From assembly GCF_001625305.1 (NCBI RefSeq), contig NW_017804009.1, forward strand, positions 2,268,032 to 2,332,031: a DNA stretch of 64,000 nucleotides, read 5' to 3'. Each line of letters starts with the position of its first letter. Within the stretch, counting starts at the first letter, position 1. The DNA comes from Branchiostoma belcheri (Eukaryota; Chordata; Leptocardii; Amphioxiformes; Branchiostomatidae). Shown piece by piece: positions 1-10,217 of this stretch. The position numbers and the translations under genes were made by a program. The notes below the pieces were generated by a model. That model worked only from the letters and a program-made list of their open reading frames with translations. It was not told the origin of the DNA and did not search any database.

Positions 1-119
1 TGTATCGACCTCAAGTTATTGCACTTATGTCATCATAATGGTATTTTTTATCAAATACTTCATCACATAATACTTTATCAAGAACCGGAAATCCACGTGG
101 CATGGATTTGTTTTTAGAA

Positions 120-560
120 CAAGAAAAACAATCACACTACCATTACATTATTTTCTTATTTTCTTATGTTGAGAAATATTTTCTTCTAAATGGGGATATT
201 AAGAAGCGCTTCTTCAAAGTTTTTGTATGTTGATTCTTACACAAAGAATTTAATTCTTCTTCTTTCTTAGAAAACGATTTCTCTATTATGCTCACCAACA
301 AGAATCTTTTAGAATTTTAAGAAAGTTTACAGTATTTATTTGCTACAAGAACAGTTAGCTCTAAGTTCAAGAAATATTTTCTTGTGGGCAAAATTGTTTT
401 CTTGCCAAGAAACACATGTGTTTCTTGATTTTTTTTGTTCAAGAAATATTTTCTTGTGGGCAAAATTGTTTTCTTGCCAAGAAACACATGTGTTTCTTGA
501 TTTTTTTTGCTACGGGGATTCCTCAAGTTCTTGTTCAAAGAATAATTTTCTTCCTACAAG
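120..560. repeat. AAGAA/TTCTT-rich palindromic region with an exact 72-bp duplication
   Basis: The stretch is crowded with AAGAA and TTCTT. Positions 365-436 and 437-508 are an apparently identical 72-bp direct duplication. Each unit contains the 22-bp perfect palindrome CAAGAAACACATG/TGTTTCTTG and a near-palindrome CAAGAAATATTTTCTTG. At 201-214 there is another perfect palindrome, AAGAAGCGCTTCTT. TTCAAGAA, the inverted dimer recognised by heat-shock factor, recurs, but simple composition can explain that. Open frames on both strands here are by-products of the repeat. It may be a foldback or simple-repeat derivative. Confidence 0.75.
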
Positions 561-904
561 ATGCATTTTCTTTGTACAAGGAAAAACTAGAAAAAGCATT
601 TTTGGTAGTGCGCCAAATACGACAAAAATACCACACTTAGAGCTTCTAGTCTTTGTACAGTGCATCTTCAAACAGCTAGACAGATACCGATATTCTACTA
701 TGTATTTGTTTTCTCCACTTCGTTATATATGAATACAGGAATGGTGATCAGGCTAAGAAATCTAATTTGCACAGCAAAAACAATTTTCAAAACAGTTTTC
801 TTCCATTTTCTATTGACACCTAGCATGAGGGTAGACACCCTTGAAGTTTGAACTAATTATGGACAAACAGTACAAATTACGTTTGCCCATAGAAGCCCAT
901 GGTA

Positions 905-1325
905 AAATACACTAAAACAAGTCCCTTTGAAAGTACTTTCTCGATCTCACATTTCAATCTCAAAAATTCTTCTACACCAGAGAGCCACAAGGGTCTGCTT
1001 CCCAAATATAAAAAAATAGGAGATCGACCAGCTTAAATTCTTACAACAGCTGACAACAGTGAACAAAACCTACTTTTGACCTACTTTTCTCATGTATCCA
1101 TTCGCCCTAGGCAGGTCAGACCTAATTACTCAGGTCGCTCATTATGCCCACTAAAATGGTGACATGAACAAAATTTGACCAAAGTAGGAACGTTTAGACC
1201 CTACCTGTTTCTTCTAGCCCCAAAATCTACAAGCTAGAGATTTTTAAAGCTATTAATTAGGAACTACGATCGTTCCCATTTTGGGGGCTCTACTGCGCAA
1301 CACAATTGTGGCGTTTGCCCTTCTG
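905..1325 (+). mobile_element. Dispersed repeat family A, copy 1
   Basis: About 420 bp match, in the same orientation, the segment at 59045-59535 and, inverted, 40640-41065. Shared landmarks are GGTCTGCTTCCCAAA, TTTAGACCCTACCTG and CTACTGCGCAACAC. Three copies in 64 kb show an interspersed element. No coding frame or clear terminal repeat was seen, so the class is unknown. Confidence 0.7.
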
Positions 1326-1394
1326 GAACATGTGTACTTGTCCTCTGACGGCGGGCATGCATACTAACTTTTCCGATTGACATTTCACAGGTAA

Positions 1395-1781
1395 GGCCAT
1401 GTTGATCTGATTATATGGATGGCATCCGCAGGTGCATGAATTTTTATTCGTCCCCCCCAAAGTTTTCGACCATACTGTAAATTGTACAAAACAGCTAGGT
1501 GCAAAATGAGCGAATATATGTAATAGGTTAGAAAATACTAGAAAACGATACTAATTTAGAATTTCTAAATTAAAGAAAAGAAGAAAACGTTAAGAAACGA
1601 AAGTGGAGAGTTCATGCCATACTCCGCGTGTTTAGTCATTTGTTCAACCAACCTTCATGACCACGTTGATTTCATAGCGAAGGCAACTTTTTTTGTTGGC
1701 CAAACTTTGTTTTCTTCTCACGCTTGCATCAGTTTTGGGGTTCCCAGTCGATGTCATCCATATAATCAAATCAACATGGCC
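1395..1781. mobile_element. MITE family 1 (GGCCATGTTGATTTG ends), full length
   Basis: The left end GGCCATGTTGATCTGATTAT and the right end ATAATCAAATCAACATGGCC form terminal inverted repeats of about 35 bp around a 387-bp element with no coding capacity. The left flank is TAA and the right flank TTT, close to a 3-bp TWA duplication. Related copies lie at 3385, 12750, 34847-35985, 40246, 49270 and 51405. The ends and 3-bp target fit a PIF/Harbinger-derived MITE; that class assignment is inference. The frame across its right half that runs into the gap is not a gene. Confidence 0.85.
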
Positions 1782-1853
1782 TTTACGCAATTTGTCATGG
1801 TATACATGGATCAATGGGGTTCTAGTTGTTCATGCCTTTTCCACATACGGTTC

Positions 1854-2254
1854 NNNNNNNNNNNNNNNNNNNNNNNNNNNNNNNNNNNNNNNNNNNNNNN
1901 NNNNNNNNNNNNNNNNNNNNNNNNNNNNNNNNNNNNNNNNNNNNNNNNNNNNNNNNNNNNNNNNNNNNNNNNNNNNNNNNNNNNNNNNNNNNNNNNNNNN
2001 NNNNNNNNNNNNNNNNNNNNNNNNNNNNNNNNNNNNNNNNNNNNNNNNNNNNNNNNNNNNNNNNNNNNNNNNNNNNNNNNNNNNNNNNNNNNNNNNNNNN
2101 NNNNNNNNNNNNNNNNNNNNNNNNNNNNNNNNNNNNNNNNNNNNNNNNNNNNNNNNNNNNNNNNNNNNNNNNNNNNNNNNNNNNNNNNNNNNNNNNNNNN
2201 NNNNNNNNNNNNNNNNNNNNNNNNNNNNNNNNNNNNNNNNNNNNNNNNNNNNNN
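1854..2254. other. Assembly gap (401 N)
   Basis: Runs of N replace sequence here, starting 72 bp after the family 1 MITE. Open frames that cross it are artefacts of unknown bases. Confidence 1.
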
Positions 2255-2690
2255 TAATTCAATTTCTACTTGTATTTTCCAGCACGTTGCCTACATGTTC
2301 GATGGATGGCGTATCGTTATTAAACCGACATGATTTGATAACTTCCAAGTAGTTGAGCGATTATAGAGACACCTGTTCCATATATTTCCAGCTTTATGAA
2401 CGAAATGGCGAAAATATTGCTTTTAATAATTGAAATAGATGACAGTTGAGTTGGTGGTCAGTGGGTCTGCGATCCGCCTTGAGATGTTATTAAAAAGTTT
2501 CTTCATAATAAAATAATAAAAAGCTAAGAATGATAGGGCAATGAAGCAGTAGACCACCCCTCTCAATGTCAAAGTGCAGCGACTTACGCGAGAGGCATCT
2601 CTTCACTGTAAAACAACATAGTTTAAACAAAACAACCGTTTAAAGACATCTAATTCAATTTTACGGCAGCAAAGCTGGGTTTTCATAGTC
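2255..2690. other. No gene recognised
   Basis: AT-rich sequence without a recognisable repeat, coding frame or RNA. A possible faint relation to flanking repeats could not be tested by eye. Confidence 0.4.
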
Positions 2691-2699
2691 ATTTGTTGA

Positions 2700-2935
2700 A
2701 TGTAGTAATTCGATATCTTAACTTATATCTGTGAGGCAAAATTGCAATGTCCCTGACGGAAAACAGTTGCCTGTTTAGTATCGTAGGCTGGCTATTTGTT
2801 GGTGGTGCAAAAAAAGGCAACCTTACAAAAATAATGCTTCCTCAAGCAGCTGTTTTGTGGGCCGGCTACTTCAATTATGAAATAATGACAATTATTTTTT
2901 CAACATTTATTTTTTCAACATTTAACACAATACAT
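2700..2935 (+). mobile_element. MITE family 7 fragment
   Basis: Sequence such as ATATCTGTGAGGCAAAATTG and the phrase CGTAGGCTGGCTATTTGTTGG match internal parts of the family seen at 29795-30140 (inverted), 43530-43640 and 61575-61680. The right part is replaced by a SINE tail near 2935, so the element is truncated. A 91-codon frame over it is a by-product. Confidence 0.6.
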
Positions 2936-3060
2936 GTTGACGGCACACTCAAGTTTTCAATTTATTTGTATGCCGCCCCGAACGCAGAGGGCAAAAAACT
3001 ATATTCATTTTCACCAGAGTGAAGTGAAAAAAGTCGTGTTAAGTGCCTTTCCCAAGGGTC
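2935..3060 (-). mobile_element. tRNA-derived SINE, tail fragment
   Basis: GACGGCACACTCAAGTTTTC through GTTAAGTGCCTTTCCCAAGG matches the body of the minus-strand SINE at 18660-18882 and the tail of 20090-20277. The tRNA-like head is missing. Confidence 0.5.
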
Positions 3061-3061
3061 A

Positions 3062-3110
3062 GTGTTCGGCAGGCCAAATTCGTGAATGTGCACGTATGAC
3101 TGGGGCTTAA
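3062..3110. mobile_element. MITE family 6 end fragment
   Basis: GTGTTCGGCAGGCCAAATTC and the following GAATGTG...GACTGGGGCTT match the right terminus of the element at 46679-47279. Only about 50 bp remain. Confidence 0.6.
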
Positions 3111-3384
3111 CTTAGATCACCTGTGTTGAGACACTGGTACGAATTGATTGGTACGCAGCTTTCATCAGAAGAGACAAGGTCAGGGAGGAAACTTTGAGAT
3201 GTGGGAAGGTCAAAACCTAGTCGTCTTTCTTACTCCTGAAGGCGGATCACAAACTACTCTTTATAATCCTTGTCATTCATTCACTCAAGGTACCGGAGGA
3301 ATTCATATTTATGTTTACCTTTGAGAAGGGAATTCAATTCTATTTATTCCTCATTTCAGGAACACAGTCCATATCGGAACATAA

Positions 3385-3770
3385 GGCCATGTTGATTTGA
3401 TTATATGGATGACATCCTCTAGGAACCCCAAAATTGATGCGCGCGTGCGAATAAAAAAAAGTTTTGCAAAAAAAAACAAAGTTGTTTTCATTATGAAATC
3501 TACGTGATCATGAGGGTTGAACAAATGGGACAGAATATGGTTTGGCGAATAACCTAGTCTTCAAGTTCATTTCTTTACAATTTCGTCTTTTTTCGTTTGA
3601 TTTTGGCATTCAACGACATTGGTATGTTTTTTTTTGTAACTTACGGTATATTTTGCTCATTTTGCAACTGTTTTGTACGATTTACAGTATGGTTGAAAAC
3701 TTCTTTTTTTGAAACGGCCGAAAATTCATGCGCGCGCGGATGTCATCCATATAATCAAATCAACATGGCC
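3385..3770. mobile_element. MITE family 1, full length
   Basis: GGCCATGTTGATTTGATTAT opens and ATAATCAAATCAACATGGCC closes a 386-bp element, flanked by TAA on the left and TTA on the right. Its interior is in the opposite orientation to the 1395 copy. GCGCGCG tracts sit just inside both ends. The 76-codon frame over the right half is not a gene. Confidence 0.9.
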
Positions 3771-3774
3771 TTAA

Positions 3775-4055
3775 GTATAATACAAGTATGTACAGAAATA
3801 TTAAAATACAATGTTAGGAAAATTTAATGGACGGACTGTTTATAAAACTGGCGTAGTGTTTCCAGAAGCTGTTGATGGAGAATATGTCAGCGTGAATTAC
3901 CAGTTTTATGAGACCTTTGTTTGAGTTGAGCAGGCTTGTGACCAAAGAATGACTGTGTTCATTTTCTGAAAAATTAACACATTCTCTGAAAGTTTATCTC
4001 TGAAAATGTATTGTTTTTATCTGTTTAATCTTGTTCTTCCCTTACAAACAAATAA
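3775..4055. other. No gene recognised
   Basis: Unremarkable AT-rich sequence; no repeat family or coding signature seen. Confidence 0.35.
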
Positions 4056-4058
4056 AGT

Positions 4059-4550
4059 CGATGACCAGGACCAGACGTCTGCCACCATAGTAACTGGTGC
4101 TGTAGCAGACACCCCGTGGTGTTAGGTTACATTATTTGACAGAAATCAGATGGAGAGGCTGCTCAGCATAACTATAAATGTACAAATGTATTTGAGTAAG
4201 AATGAACAGAGCAGTAGGTTGTTGGGCTATAGAACAGACGATGGTAAAACATTATGCATTTACTTTGCAAATGTTAAATTCCTAGTGGACTATGTAACAT
4301 TAATGCGAAACAAAGTAAGTTGGCCAAAACAATGAAGAAATTGAATCCATTTAACGATTGGACAGTTATAGTCTGCTCTGTTACTTAACATATTCATATA
4401 TTCATATGACAGGAGTGTAATGTGGCGTAAAATGTCACAGGAGTCATATATGGTGACAGGAGTCTAAATTCCTCCTGCTATAAAATTGCAACGTGATGTA
4501 ACCCAACCCTAGTTACCATGGTGACAGACGTCTGGTTCAGGTCATTGACC
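4059..4550. mobile_element. Foldback/MITE family with CAGACGTCTG arms
   Basis: The left arm begins CGATGACCAGGACCAGACG and the right arm contains CAGACGTCTGGTTCAGGTCA. They are imperfect inverted copies of about 60-75 bp (4059-4133 and 4494-4550) around a noncoding core. Related arms and core pieces occur inverted at 17480-17880 and as a tandem pair at 52798-52945, so this is a dispersed family. No transposase is present. Confidence 0.75.
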
Positions 4551-4554
4551 TTTT

Positions 4555-5080
4555 TTGCTTGGAGAAGAAGAAGAATAAGAAACAGAGGAAAAACAATATG
4601 TTTTCCTTCTATGAAAGTGAATATAAAAATAATATACATGTATTTTATGCATACCTGTGGTATAGACAGAAATATAATCTTTATATTTCTTTAAATAAAA
4701 TATTTCAATTTTTTTTTGAAAAAAATTCCCCTTCAAGGCATCTGTGAAACCCCTAGAAAACTAAACGGCTTTGATCCAAGTGAAGAAAATTATATTTGAT
4801 AGTTTTATAGTAATTGTCAACAAATGATTTGCTTAATTTTCCCATGGGTGCTTTTGGTGCATTTGTTCTGATGCACAAGCAGTATCATATGATGAATCAA
4901 TAAATCACTGCAGTATGGTACGCCATATTTGAAGTGAATATTTTCATCAATGGTCCACCAGTGTTCGTTTTTCACATATTTTGAAAAGTTAAAGAATAGT
5001 TACAAACGTCATATACTCGCATGGACTACCCTAGCCTTTTGAAAAGTCAAGAAAATAAAATTCACTGATCAAATTGTATC
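4555..5080. other. No gene recognised
   Basis: The A-rich stretch after 4555 (GAAGAAGAAGAATAAGAAAC, then AACAATATGTTTTCC) has an inverted relative at about 17620-17690, so part of it belongs to the foldback family. The rest shows nothing. Confidence 0.4.
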
Positions 5081-5085
5081 AGTAC

Positions 5086-5447
5086 AAAATGACTAATAAC
5101 CTGGTGAAAGCACCAACTACTAAGTATCTGATACCAGCCCAGAAAAGAACAAGAAGCAGTGATGCTTTCAAATATCAGAGTTATCAACCGAGAATCGAGG
5201 AGTTCAAAACTCGTATTTCCTATTTCCTAAGAACTATCGTAGGAACTTGATGCCACCAAGCACAGTTGAGGTTATTATCACTAGAAAGCTTCAAACAACT
5301 CCTGCAATTGAACGTGCAAAGATTGAGTGTAACAGGTCGTTCGGTGTAATATAGCTACCTGCTGCCGCCGCGCCGCGTGCCTGCAAAGCTGTGTTACGCC
5401 GAAGGGCGGTTACACCGGATATGCTGATACAGATACAGATAAAGTTG
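5086..5447 (+). mobile_element. Non-LTR retrotransposon 3' end (L2/CR1/Jockey-like), RT tail remnant
   Basis: Frame 5086-5250 (55 codons to a stop) reads the end of a reverse-transcriptase ORF, with landmarks PTTKYLIPAQKRTRSS, DAFKYQ and YFLRTIV. After a frameshift, LMPPSTVE is visible in another frame. This corresponds to the conserved tail downstream of the RT domain in L2/CR1/Jockey-type elements, usually ending in an FPRTI..WN.LP motif. Here the WN part is destroyed. The 3' UTR contains CGCCGAAGGGCGG and ends in GATACAGATACAGATAAA. The copy is 5'-truncated and dead. The same tail recurs at 33055, 44010 (inverted) and 45793. Confidence 0.85.
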
Positions 5448-5449
5448 CT

Positions 5450-5714
5450 CCAATGTCAAATGCAACATTGCAAGTTTTTATGCTTCTTGCTTACAGTCAG
5501 CCATCTTGAATATGTATAAATCATGGAATGTGTATTGCAAGAGATGCTGGAATGTGTCCATATTATCTTCCTTGGCTCTTCTCTATGGTTTGTGTGCAGA
5601 CACACGGTCAGATGTCTCTTGTCATGTGGGATTGTCACAACTTCAGGCTGACGTTGTGATCATACACGTGACTTCAACATGTTTAATCTGAGATAAACCG
5701 TGATTTTGTGATGG
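5450..5714. other. No gene recognised
   Basis: Two short opposing frames of about 60 codons overlap here. Neither has a recognisable motif or splice context. Confidence 0.4.
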
Positions 5715-5717
5715 TTA

Positions 5718-6140
5718 GGCCACAGCAAGGAAATGTTATGGATGACAGCTAGCGTCCGCAGACTTCAAATCTAATGCGAGTGGGCGAAAAAAAAACAAGG
5801 CGGGCTGAAAAAAAAGGTTCCTACATTTTAAAATATTGACGCCATCATTGCAAAAATGGTTTTGATTCAGTGGAAACATCACATGACATATGCACAGCCA
5901 GCGTCACATATCACAGCATAAAAGTAAGATACAAAACATTAAATTAAGCCCTTCCTTGTCTCCTCTTTTCATAGATTTCTGCCATCCACCTTCCAGCATG
6001 GCAACAGACATCTTTGCTCATTTTCGGCATGTTGACCACTGTCAGATGGCAAACATAATTCTTGTTTTTTTTTCCAAAATCAGGCGAAAATTAATGCGCG
6101 CACTGATGTCATCCATAAAAAAATACTTGCAGCTGTGGCC
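5718..6140. mobile_element. MITE family 2 (GGCCACAG ends), full length
   Basis: GGCCACAGCAAG opens and CTTGCAGCTGTGGCC closes a 423-bp noncoding element flanked on both sides by TTA (5715-5717 and 6141-6143), a 3-bp target duplication. Sub-terminal TTATGGATGACA and GATGTCATCCATAA are inverted. It matches 26121-26490 and 57300-57560. PIF/Harbinger-like by ends and duplication. The 84-codon frame inside is a by-product. Confidence 0.9.
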
Positions 6141-6329
6141 TTAGGGGAGCACGGGGCGTTAAACCTAGTGTGGCATTTGTAATAACCAGTTGATATGTAT
6201 GATGCATTGCTGTGGTGCCACTTAGCATCTATTACCACCAGAGTCGAAATGCCTGGTTTAGATCTAAAGAAAAATGCAATTGTACAGAGAAAACAAAAAT
6301 AATGTATTGAATTTCCTTAATTGAAAGGC

Positions 6330-6575
6330 TTTGATTTTGAGATATATACTTGAGTTGTCTAGAATTATTGCTTAGGAATATTCAATTTGACCCCAATTTG
6401 TTGTTGTTTTTTATTGTTTGGTTAGATTGTGTATATTTCTTTGTTATTTTTATGTATTATTATATCTATTTGTTTAGATCGTTTGTGTTAGATGGTGGCG
6501 CTTTTATAAGTTTGATCTACTTGGTGCTTCGCGCCATTATCTTCTCTTCGGCTTTAATAAAGAAAGATTTGCGTA
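6330..6575 (+). mobile_element. Probable retroposon 3' tail with polyadenylation signal
   Basis: T-rich low-complexity sequence ends with CTTCGGCTTTAATAAAG, with AATAAA at 6556-6561. The form resembles a 3' UTR of a non-LTR retroposon or a gene end. No coding remnant was recognised upstream, so the source is unknown. Confidence 0.35.
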
Positions 6576-7020
6576 GAACGTATCGTATATTTTAGTCCAT
6601 ACATTATTAGATGCGGCAAAGCGGATAAGAACTGTTCAACAAATTATATTGGAGAATCTTTGACAATGCCAAATCTCCAACAAATCTTCAAAGCTTATCG
6701 CAAAAAGTATTCTCCTAAAGACCCATAGCTCTTCATAGGATTAGAATATAAAAATAAATGTTCATTCCTGGTTTATTTTCTATCAGCTCGTCGAATTTCA
6801 TTGAAATATATTAATGTTTGATGTAGTCTTTTTACTATAACCTGCATATTTCTGTGTGTTGTGCCCAACTTAGTCATTGCAAGTCATTGATATAGAGTGC
6901 AATATTTCATAAGAGCGAATATGTGCAATACCGTTTGTTTGTATTCATTCTTAAAACTTTATAGTGATGTGAATTGAATGTAATTCAGTGTCAGTTTCAC
7001 TGCAATTGTCAATAAAACAT
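6576..7020 (+). other. Intergenic stretch ending in an AATAAA signal
   Basis: AATAAA lies at 7011-7016 after a T-rich UTR-like stretch. It may be another retroposon tail. No frame supports a gene. Confidence 0.3.
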
Positions 7021-7034
7021 CTTGAATCTTCATC

Positions 7035-7290
7035 TACATCTACATCAGGGCATAACAACCTTCGCTCAACCGTGACGGGGGGCGGTACCGACTTCGACGA
7101 ACTTTGACCCAGTGCTGACGTCACACGTGGCTAAAAGTCACTTGTCCACAGCACTTGGGTCATAAACCTGATGAAGACTAAGCGATTTAGTCAAAAATTT
7201 CTGGTGACTTAATGTCTTTTTGAGTTCGAGAACAGTTTAGTTTTCTTTATGTATTTTACCAATTGAACTGTTATGAACTTTCATGCTAGT
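7035..7290 (+). mobile_element. Dispersed foldback-type repeats (GTCACACGTGG family)
   Basis: ACATCAGGGCATAACAACC followed by a GC-rich block and GACGTCACACGTGG parallels the elements at 37120-37378 (inverted) and 53560-53825. At 7219-7275 GAGTTCGAGAACAGTTTAG and TATTTTACCAA parallel 62120-62170. Both are partial copies. Confidence 0.5.
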
Positions 7291-7316
7291 ATCTTGAATC
7301 TTCAGTAGACGCGGCA

Positions 7317-7559
7317 ATGACTGATGGAGAAAATAAACGCTTGTATCCTGTCTTGCTTGTAGCTACAGCGATTATCATTTTCAACTATCTTTACAGACAC
7401 GCCACGATATATGATAAAGATATTGCACAGCAACTTCTCATAGAAAAGATACTTATATATTCCGCTAATGGTGCGGAAGAAGAAACCGCACATTTGTTTT
7501 GTAAAGGTGTGCGTGAGTCGGATGACAGAACAGCAGCCATATCCTGTCATAACAGATAA
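7317..7559 (+). CDS. Unrecognised 80-codon open frame, doubtful
   Basis: The frame starts MTDGENKRLYPVLLVATAII and ends in a stop. A hydrophobic run at residues 9-26 could be a single membrane anchor with a short N-terminal tail. The context GGCAATGA is an acceptable start. The opposite strand is also open for 89 codons, which weakens the case. It lies between dispersed repeats, with no visible downstream exon. The family is not recognised. It could be a chance frame, or a first exon of a type II membrane protein. Confidence 0.12.
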   Translation: MTDGENKRLYPVLLVATAIIIFNYLYRHATIYDKDIAQQLLIEKILIYSANGAEEETAHLFCKGVRESDDRTAAISCHNR

Positions 7560-7589
7560 AAACAAACTCAATTCAAAAAGCAGTTGCTG

Positions 7590-7795
7590 ATGACGTCACG
7601 TATCAAGTCTCGCGAGAGTACAATCACGTGACCGTAACTCTGGCAGATTCACGCTCGGAAGTGGTTGGTCATTATTTATGATGAAGGTGACAGTAGTCGT
7701 TGAAAATGTAATCCTTGCGTACCCTTGTGTTGGAATGACGTTTAGCATCGTAGTATGATTTCTGCTAACACAGATGAACTTCCATGATAAACTCA
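7590..7795 (+). mobile_element. Dispersed repeat family E, copy 1
   Basis: CTCGCGAGA, GTGGTTGGTCATTA, GATGAAGGTGACAGTAGTC and TTGTGTTGGAATGA recur in the same order at 42170-42345. This is a partial DNA-element copy; the short reverse frame over it is not a gene. Confidence 0.65.
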
Positions 7796-7898
7796 ATTAT
7801 TTTCTTATCATTTATTTAACAATATAAAGAAGGGAACACGGAATGGATAACTAGCAGATAGCTAATTTTAGTCACACCACCGACAATTACAATTACAA

Positions 7899-8235
7899 CT
7901 AGAGTTCCCCGATCTCATACCTTCGTCAGATGTGAATCTTTTTATGACTGATAAATTATAGATTATTCCCCCTGATTTAACAAATAGGATCCTCATTTCA
8001 TGAATTATATCAGTTAATCGTATTCTCAACCAAAAGACAGTCGTATATTAACAAACAATGCCATTCTAGCATTTCCTCATAAATTATGCAAATGATGTCC
8101 TGATTTGAATACATTATGTTTAATTATGTTCACCTTCACTGAACTTTCAAATACCACAAGTATGAAAACCAAGTTTGTTTTCATTACAGAGTTAGAACAT
8201 TTTCTCATTAATTATTCAAATCAAGTCTTCATCTA
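7899..8235. mobile_element. Dispersed repeat family F (AACTAGAGTTCC end), copy 1
   Basis: It begins AACTAGAGTTCCCCGATCTC, then CATACCTTCGTCA, TAAATTATAGATTATTCCCC and repeated CATTAATTATTCAAAT-like motifs. The same order appears at 52340-52690, and its end is inverted at 55990-56145. Terminal-end sharing suggests a MITE family. Confidence 0.75.
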
Positions 8236-8239
8236 CATA

Positions 8240-8525
8240 AACTTAAAATTACAAAGAACAAAACAGCAAAACTCAATTCAAATACAAACTCAATATAACA
8301 CTTCAGAAACGTCTATACATTCCTTTCCCATGGCCATCCTTGTACAGTAGCTGAATCTATATAATGGAATCATAATATAAATACATGTGTAGCTATCAAG
8401 GTGCTGATAGAAATTATACGTGCATGACGGATTCGGAATGGTTTCTTGTCCAAGTAAAGCACCTATTTCATACTTCTATATAGAGCCAGTGAAACTCTAG
8501 CCCACATGAGAAAAAGTATCACACG
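8240..8525. other. No gene recognised
   Basis: AT-rich, no repeat partner seen. Confidence 0.3.
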
Positions 8526-8530
8526 CATTA

Positions 8531-8914
8531 GGCCACACTGTCTTGATTTTATGGATGACGTCCTCTGAAGACCCCTAACTATAGTGCGCGCGAGCAAAAA
8601 AATGCTGCTAAACCACAGGAATACAAAGGTGGTATTGTGAATTTACGGCAGTACATGACATTTTTTACGACAAGCCGGCAAATGCTGGCCTCTTGTGTTA
8701 TTTATGAGTCGGATATGTACTGAGTTTTTGAGTTCCGTGGAGCTTCAACAGCCTGGGTGCCATCCTCCGTAGTTACCGCCGGCTCCCTATTGTCACTAGC
8801 TACCGTGGACTACGGATGGCACCCAGGCCAGAGCCTCGGAGGATGTGACTTTTTTTAAATAGGTGAAATCAATGCGCGCGTAGATGATATAAAAAAATTT
8901 AAATCAGTGTGGCC
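8531..8914. mobile_element. MITE family 3 (GGCCACACTG ends), full length
   Basis: GGCCACACTGTCTTGATTTT opens and AAATCAGTGTGGCC closes a 384-bp element with TTA duplicated at 8528-8530 and 8915-8917. GCGCGCG tracts lie inside the ends. An internal hairpin at 8752-8828, with arms beginning CCTGGGTGCCATCC and ending GGATGGCACCCAGG, looks like a separate nested element. The related copy is 26512-26819. Confidence 0.9.
8752..8828. repeat. Hairpin nested in MITE family 3
   Basis: The two arms CCTGGGTGCCATCC(TC)CGTAG and CTACGGATGGCACCCAGG are inverted copies around the loop TTACCGCC...CTACCGTGG. A shortened form, ACCATCCTCCG to CGGAGGATGG, is present at the same place in the 26512 copy, so it predates the split of the two. 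Confidence 0.75.
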
Positions 8915-8919
8915 TTACT

Positions 8920-10215
8920 GAAAATAAAACAGCTGCGTTTCTGTTAGGCAATTTGGTGAATAATTTACCGGACAGACAACCGCAAAAAAAGCCTCCGCCT
9001 CCTGCGATGAGTAGTTAGCGTGCAGAGCATGTCTAATCATTCATTTAATACAAGGGTTTAGCCTTTCCAAGTTCCCAAGGGAAATATTTTACTGATTCCT
9101 GCAAATGTCAAAATTTTTACCGGGGTTTTGCGTCGAGGTTCTTCCAAAAGAGGCTTGAACCTTGGTCATCTCTGACCTAGACGGAAACATACATTAATTG
9201 TAATATTATGTCTGCCACTCAAAACTACATCATATTGATAAAACGTTTTTGATTTAGTTGCACGAGTCCTCTTTGTTTTTTTTCTCCCTTTTGGGAGGGT
9301 GCTCTGACCCATCTTCCGTTATAGTTTGTTAGCTACTTTTTATAAAAAAATTAAAATGTGACTTTTATAACAATTATAAGTTTTGCGCGGTCAACTTGGC
9401 GTTTTACGCACATAAAGTTTGATTCATTGAAAACGAACAACTGGCAGCCCACAAGCTGAATTGTGTGTTTTTACATATACATAAAGAAATAAGGAAACAT
9501 AGCTACAAATTGAATAGTCAAAGTTCATGACATTGCTCTTCAATGATAAGTCTTTAAGGTTAACATGCTATTATCTAAAACTATGACTAACACATTCAAT
9601 TGTTAAGACGCATGTAGAAAACATGACTTGCGCGACGAGGGTGCGAGAGTAGGTATTTTTTTCAAAACATCAAAACATTAAAACATAACAAGGACAATGT
9701 GGCCCTGCACTCAAGTTTATAACAGCGCCACACAACAAAATACCATTAACATTTAAATGCACAAAGTTGACATAACAGTGCGCCGTAGTCCCACCACCCG
9801 GAGACATAAAAAAATGTTTATGCTAACAAAGTTATTTGAAAAGATTTTCTTGAGCTGGACTGGCTATTAACTGATTACATGTTAACCTCCTATATCTTAT
9901 TGGTGGAAACACATGTACTAATCAGAGGAGGAGAATTTAGGCCCATTAACACAATGTAGTATTTGGACTTCTATATCTAATTAACTGGATGTGTATTTCA
10001 AGCCCTGCGTGGCATATTCACAGGACAGCTTGCTCAGATTGCCAGCTTGCGAATCGTGTGACAGACAGATCACCTGAGGGACACACGGCCATGAGGTATC
10101 CGTCATCCGTGGCCTTCAAACGGGCATCCGTGCCGTTGTCCCCTGTCACTCACTAGATACAGACAAACGAGAAAATCTTTCAAATTAATGACTTCGTAAG
10201 GGTGAATATTGTTTT
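8920..10215. other. Long stretch with no gene recognised
   Basis: About 1.3 kb of AT-rich sequence. No frame over 60 codons, RNA or recognisable repeat stands out. The phrase GTATCCGTCATCCGTGGCC near 10097 contains short ATCCGT repeats of no clear meaning. Confidence 0.5.
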
Positions 10216-10217
10216 GC

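Noticed and set aside
1614..2352. Frames over 140 codons at the gap
   Set aside because: They are open only because N bases contain no stop codons; the flanks are MITE sequence.
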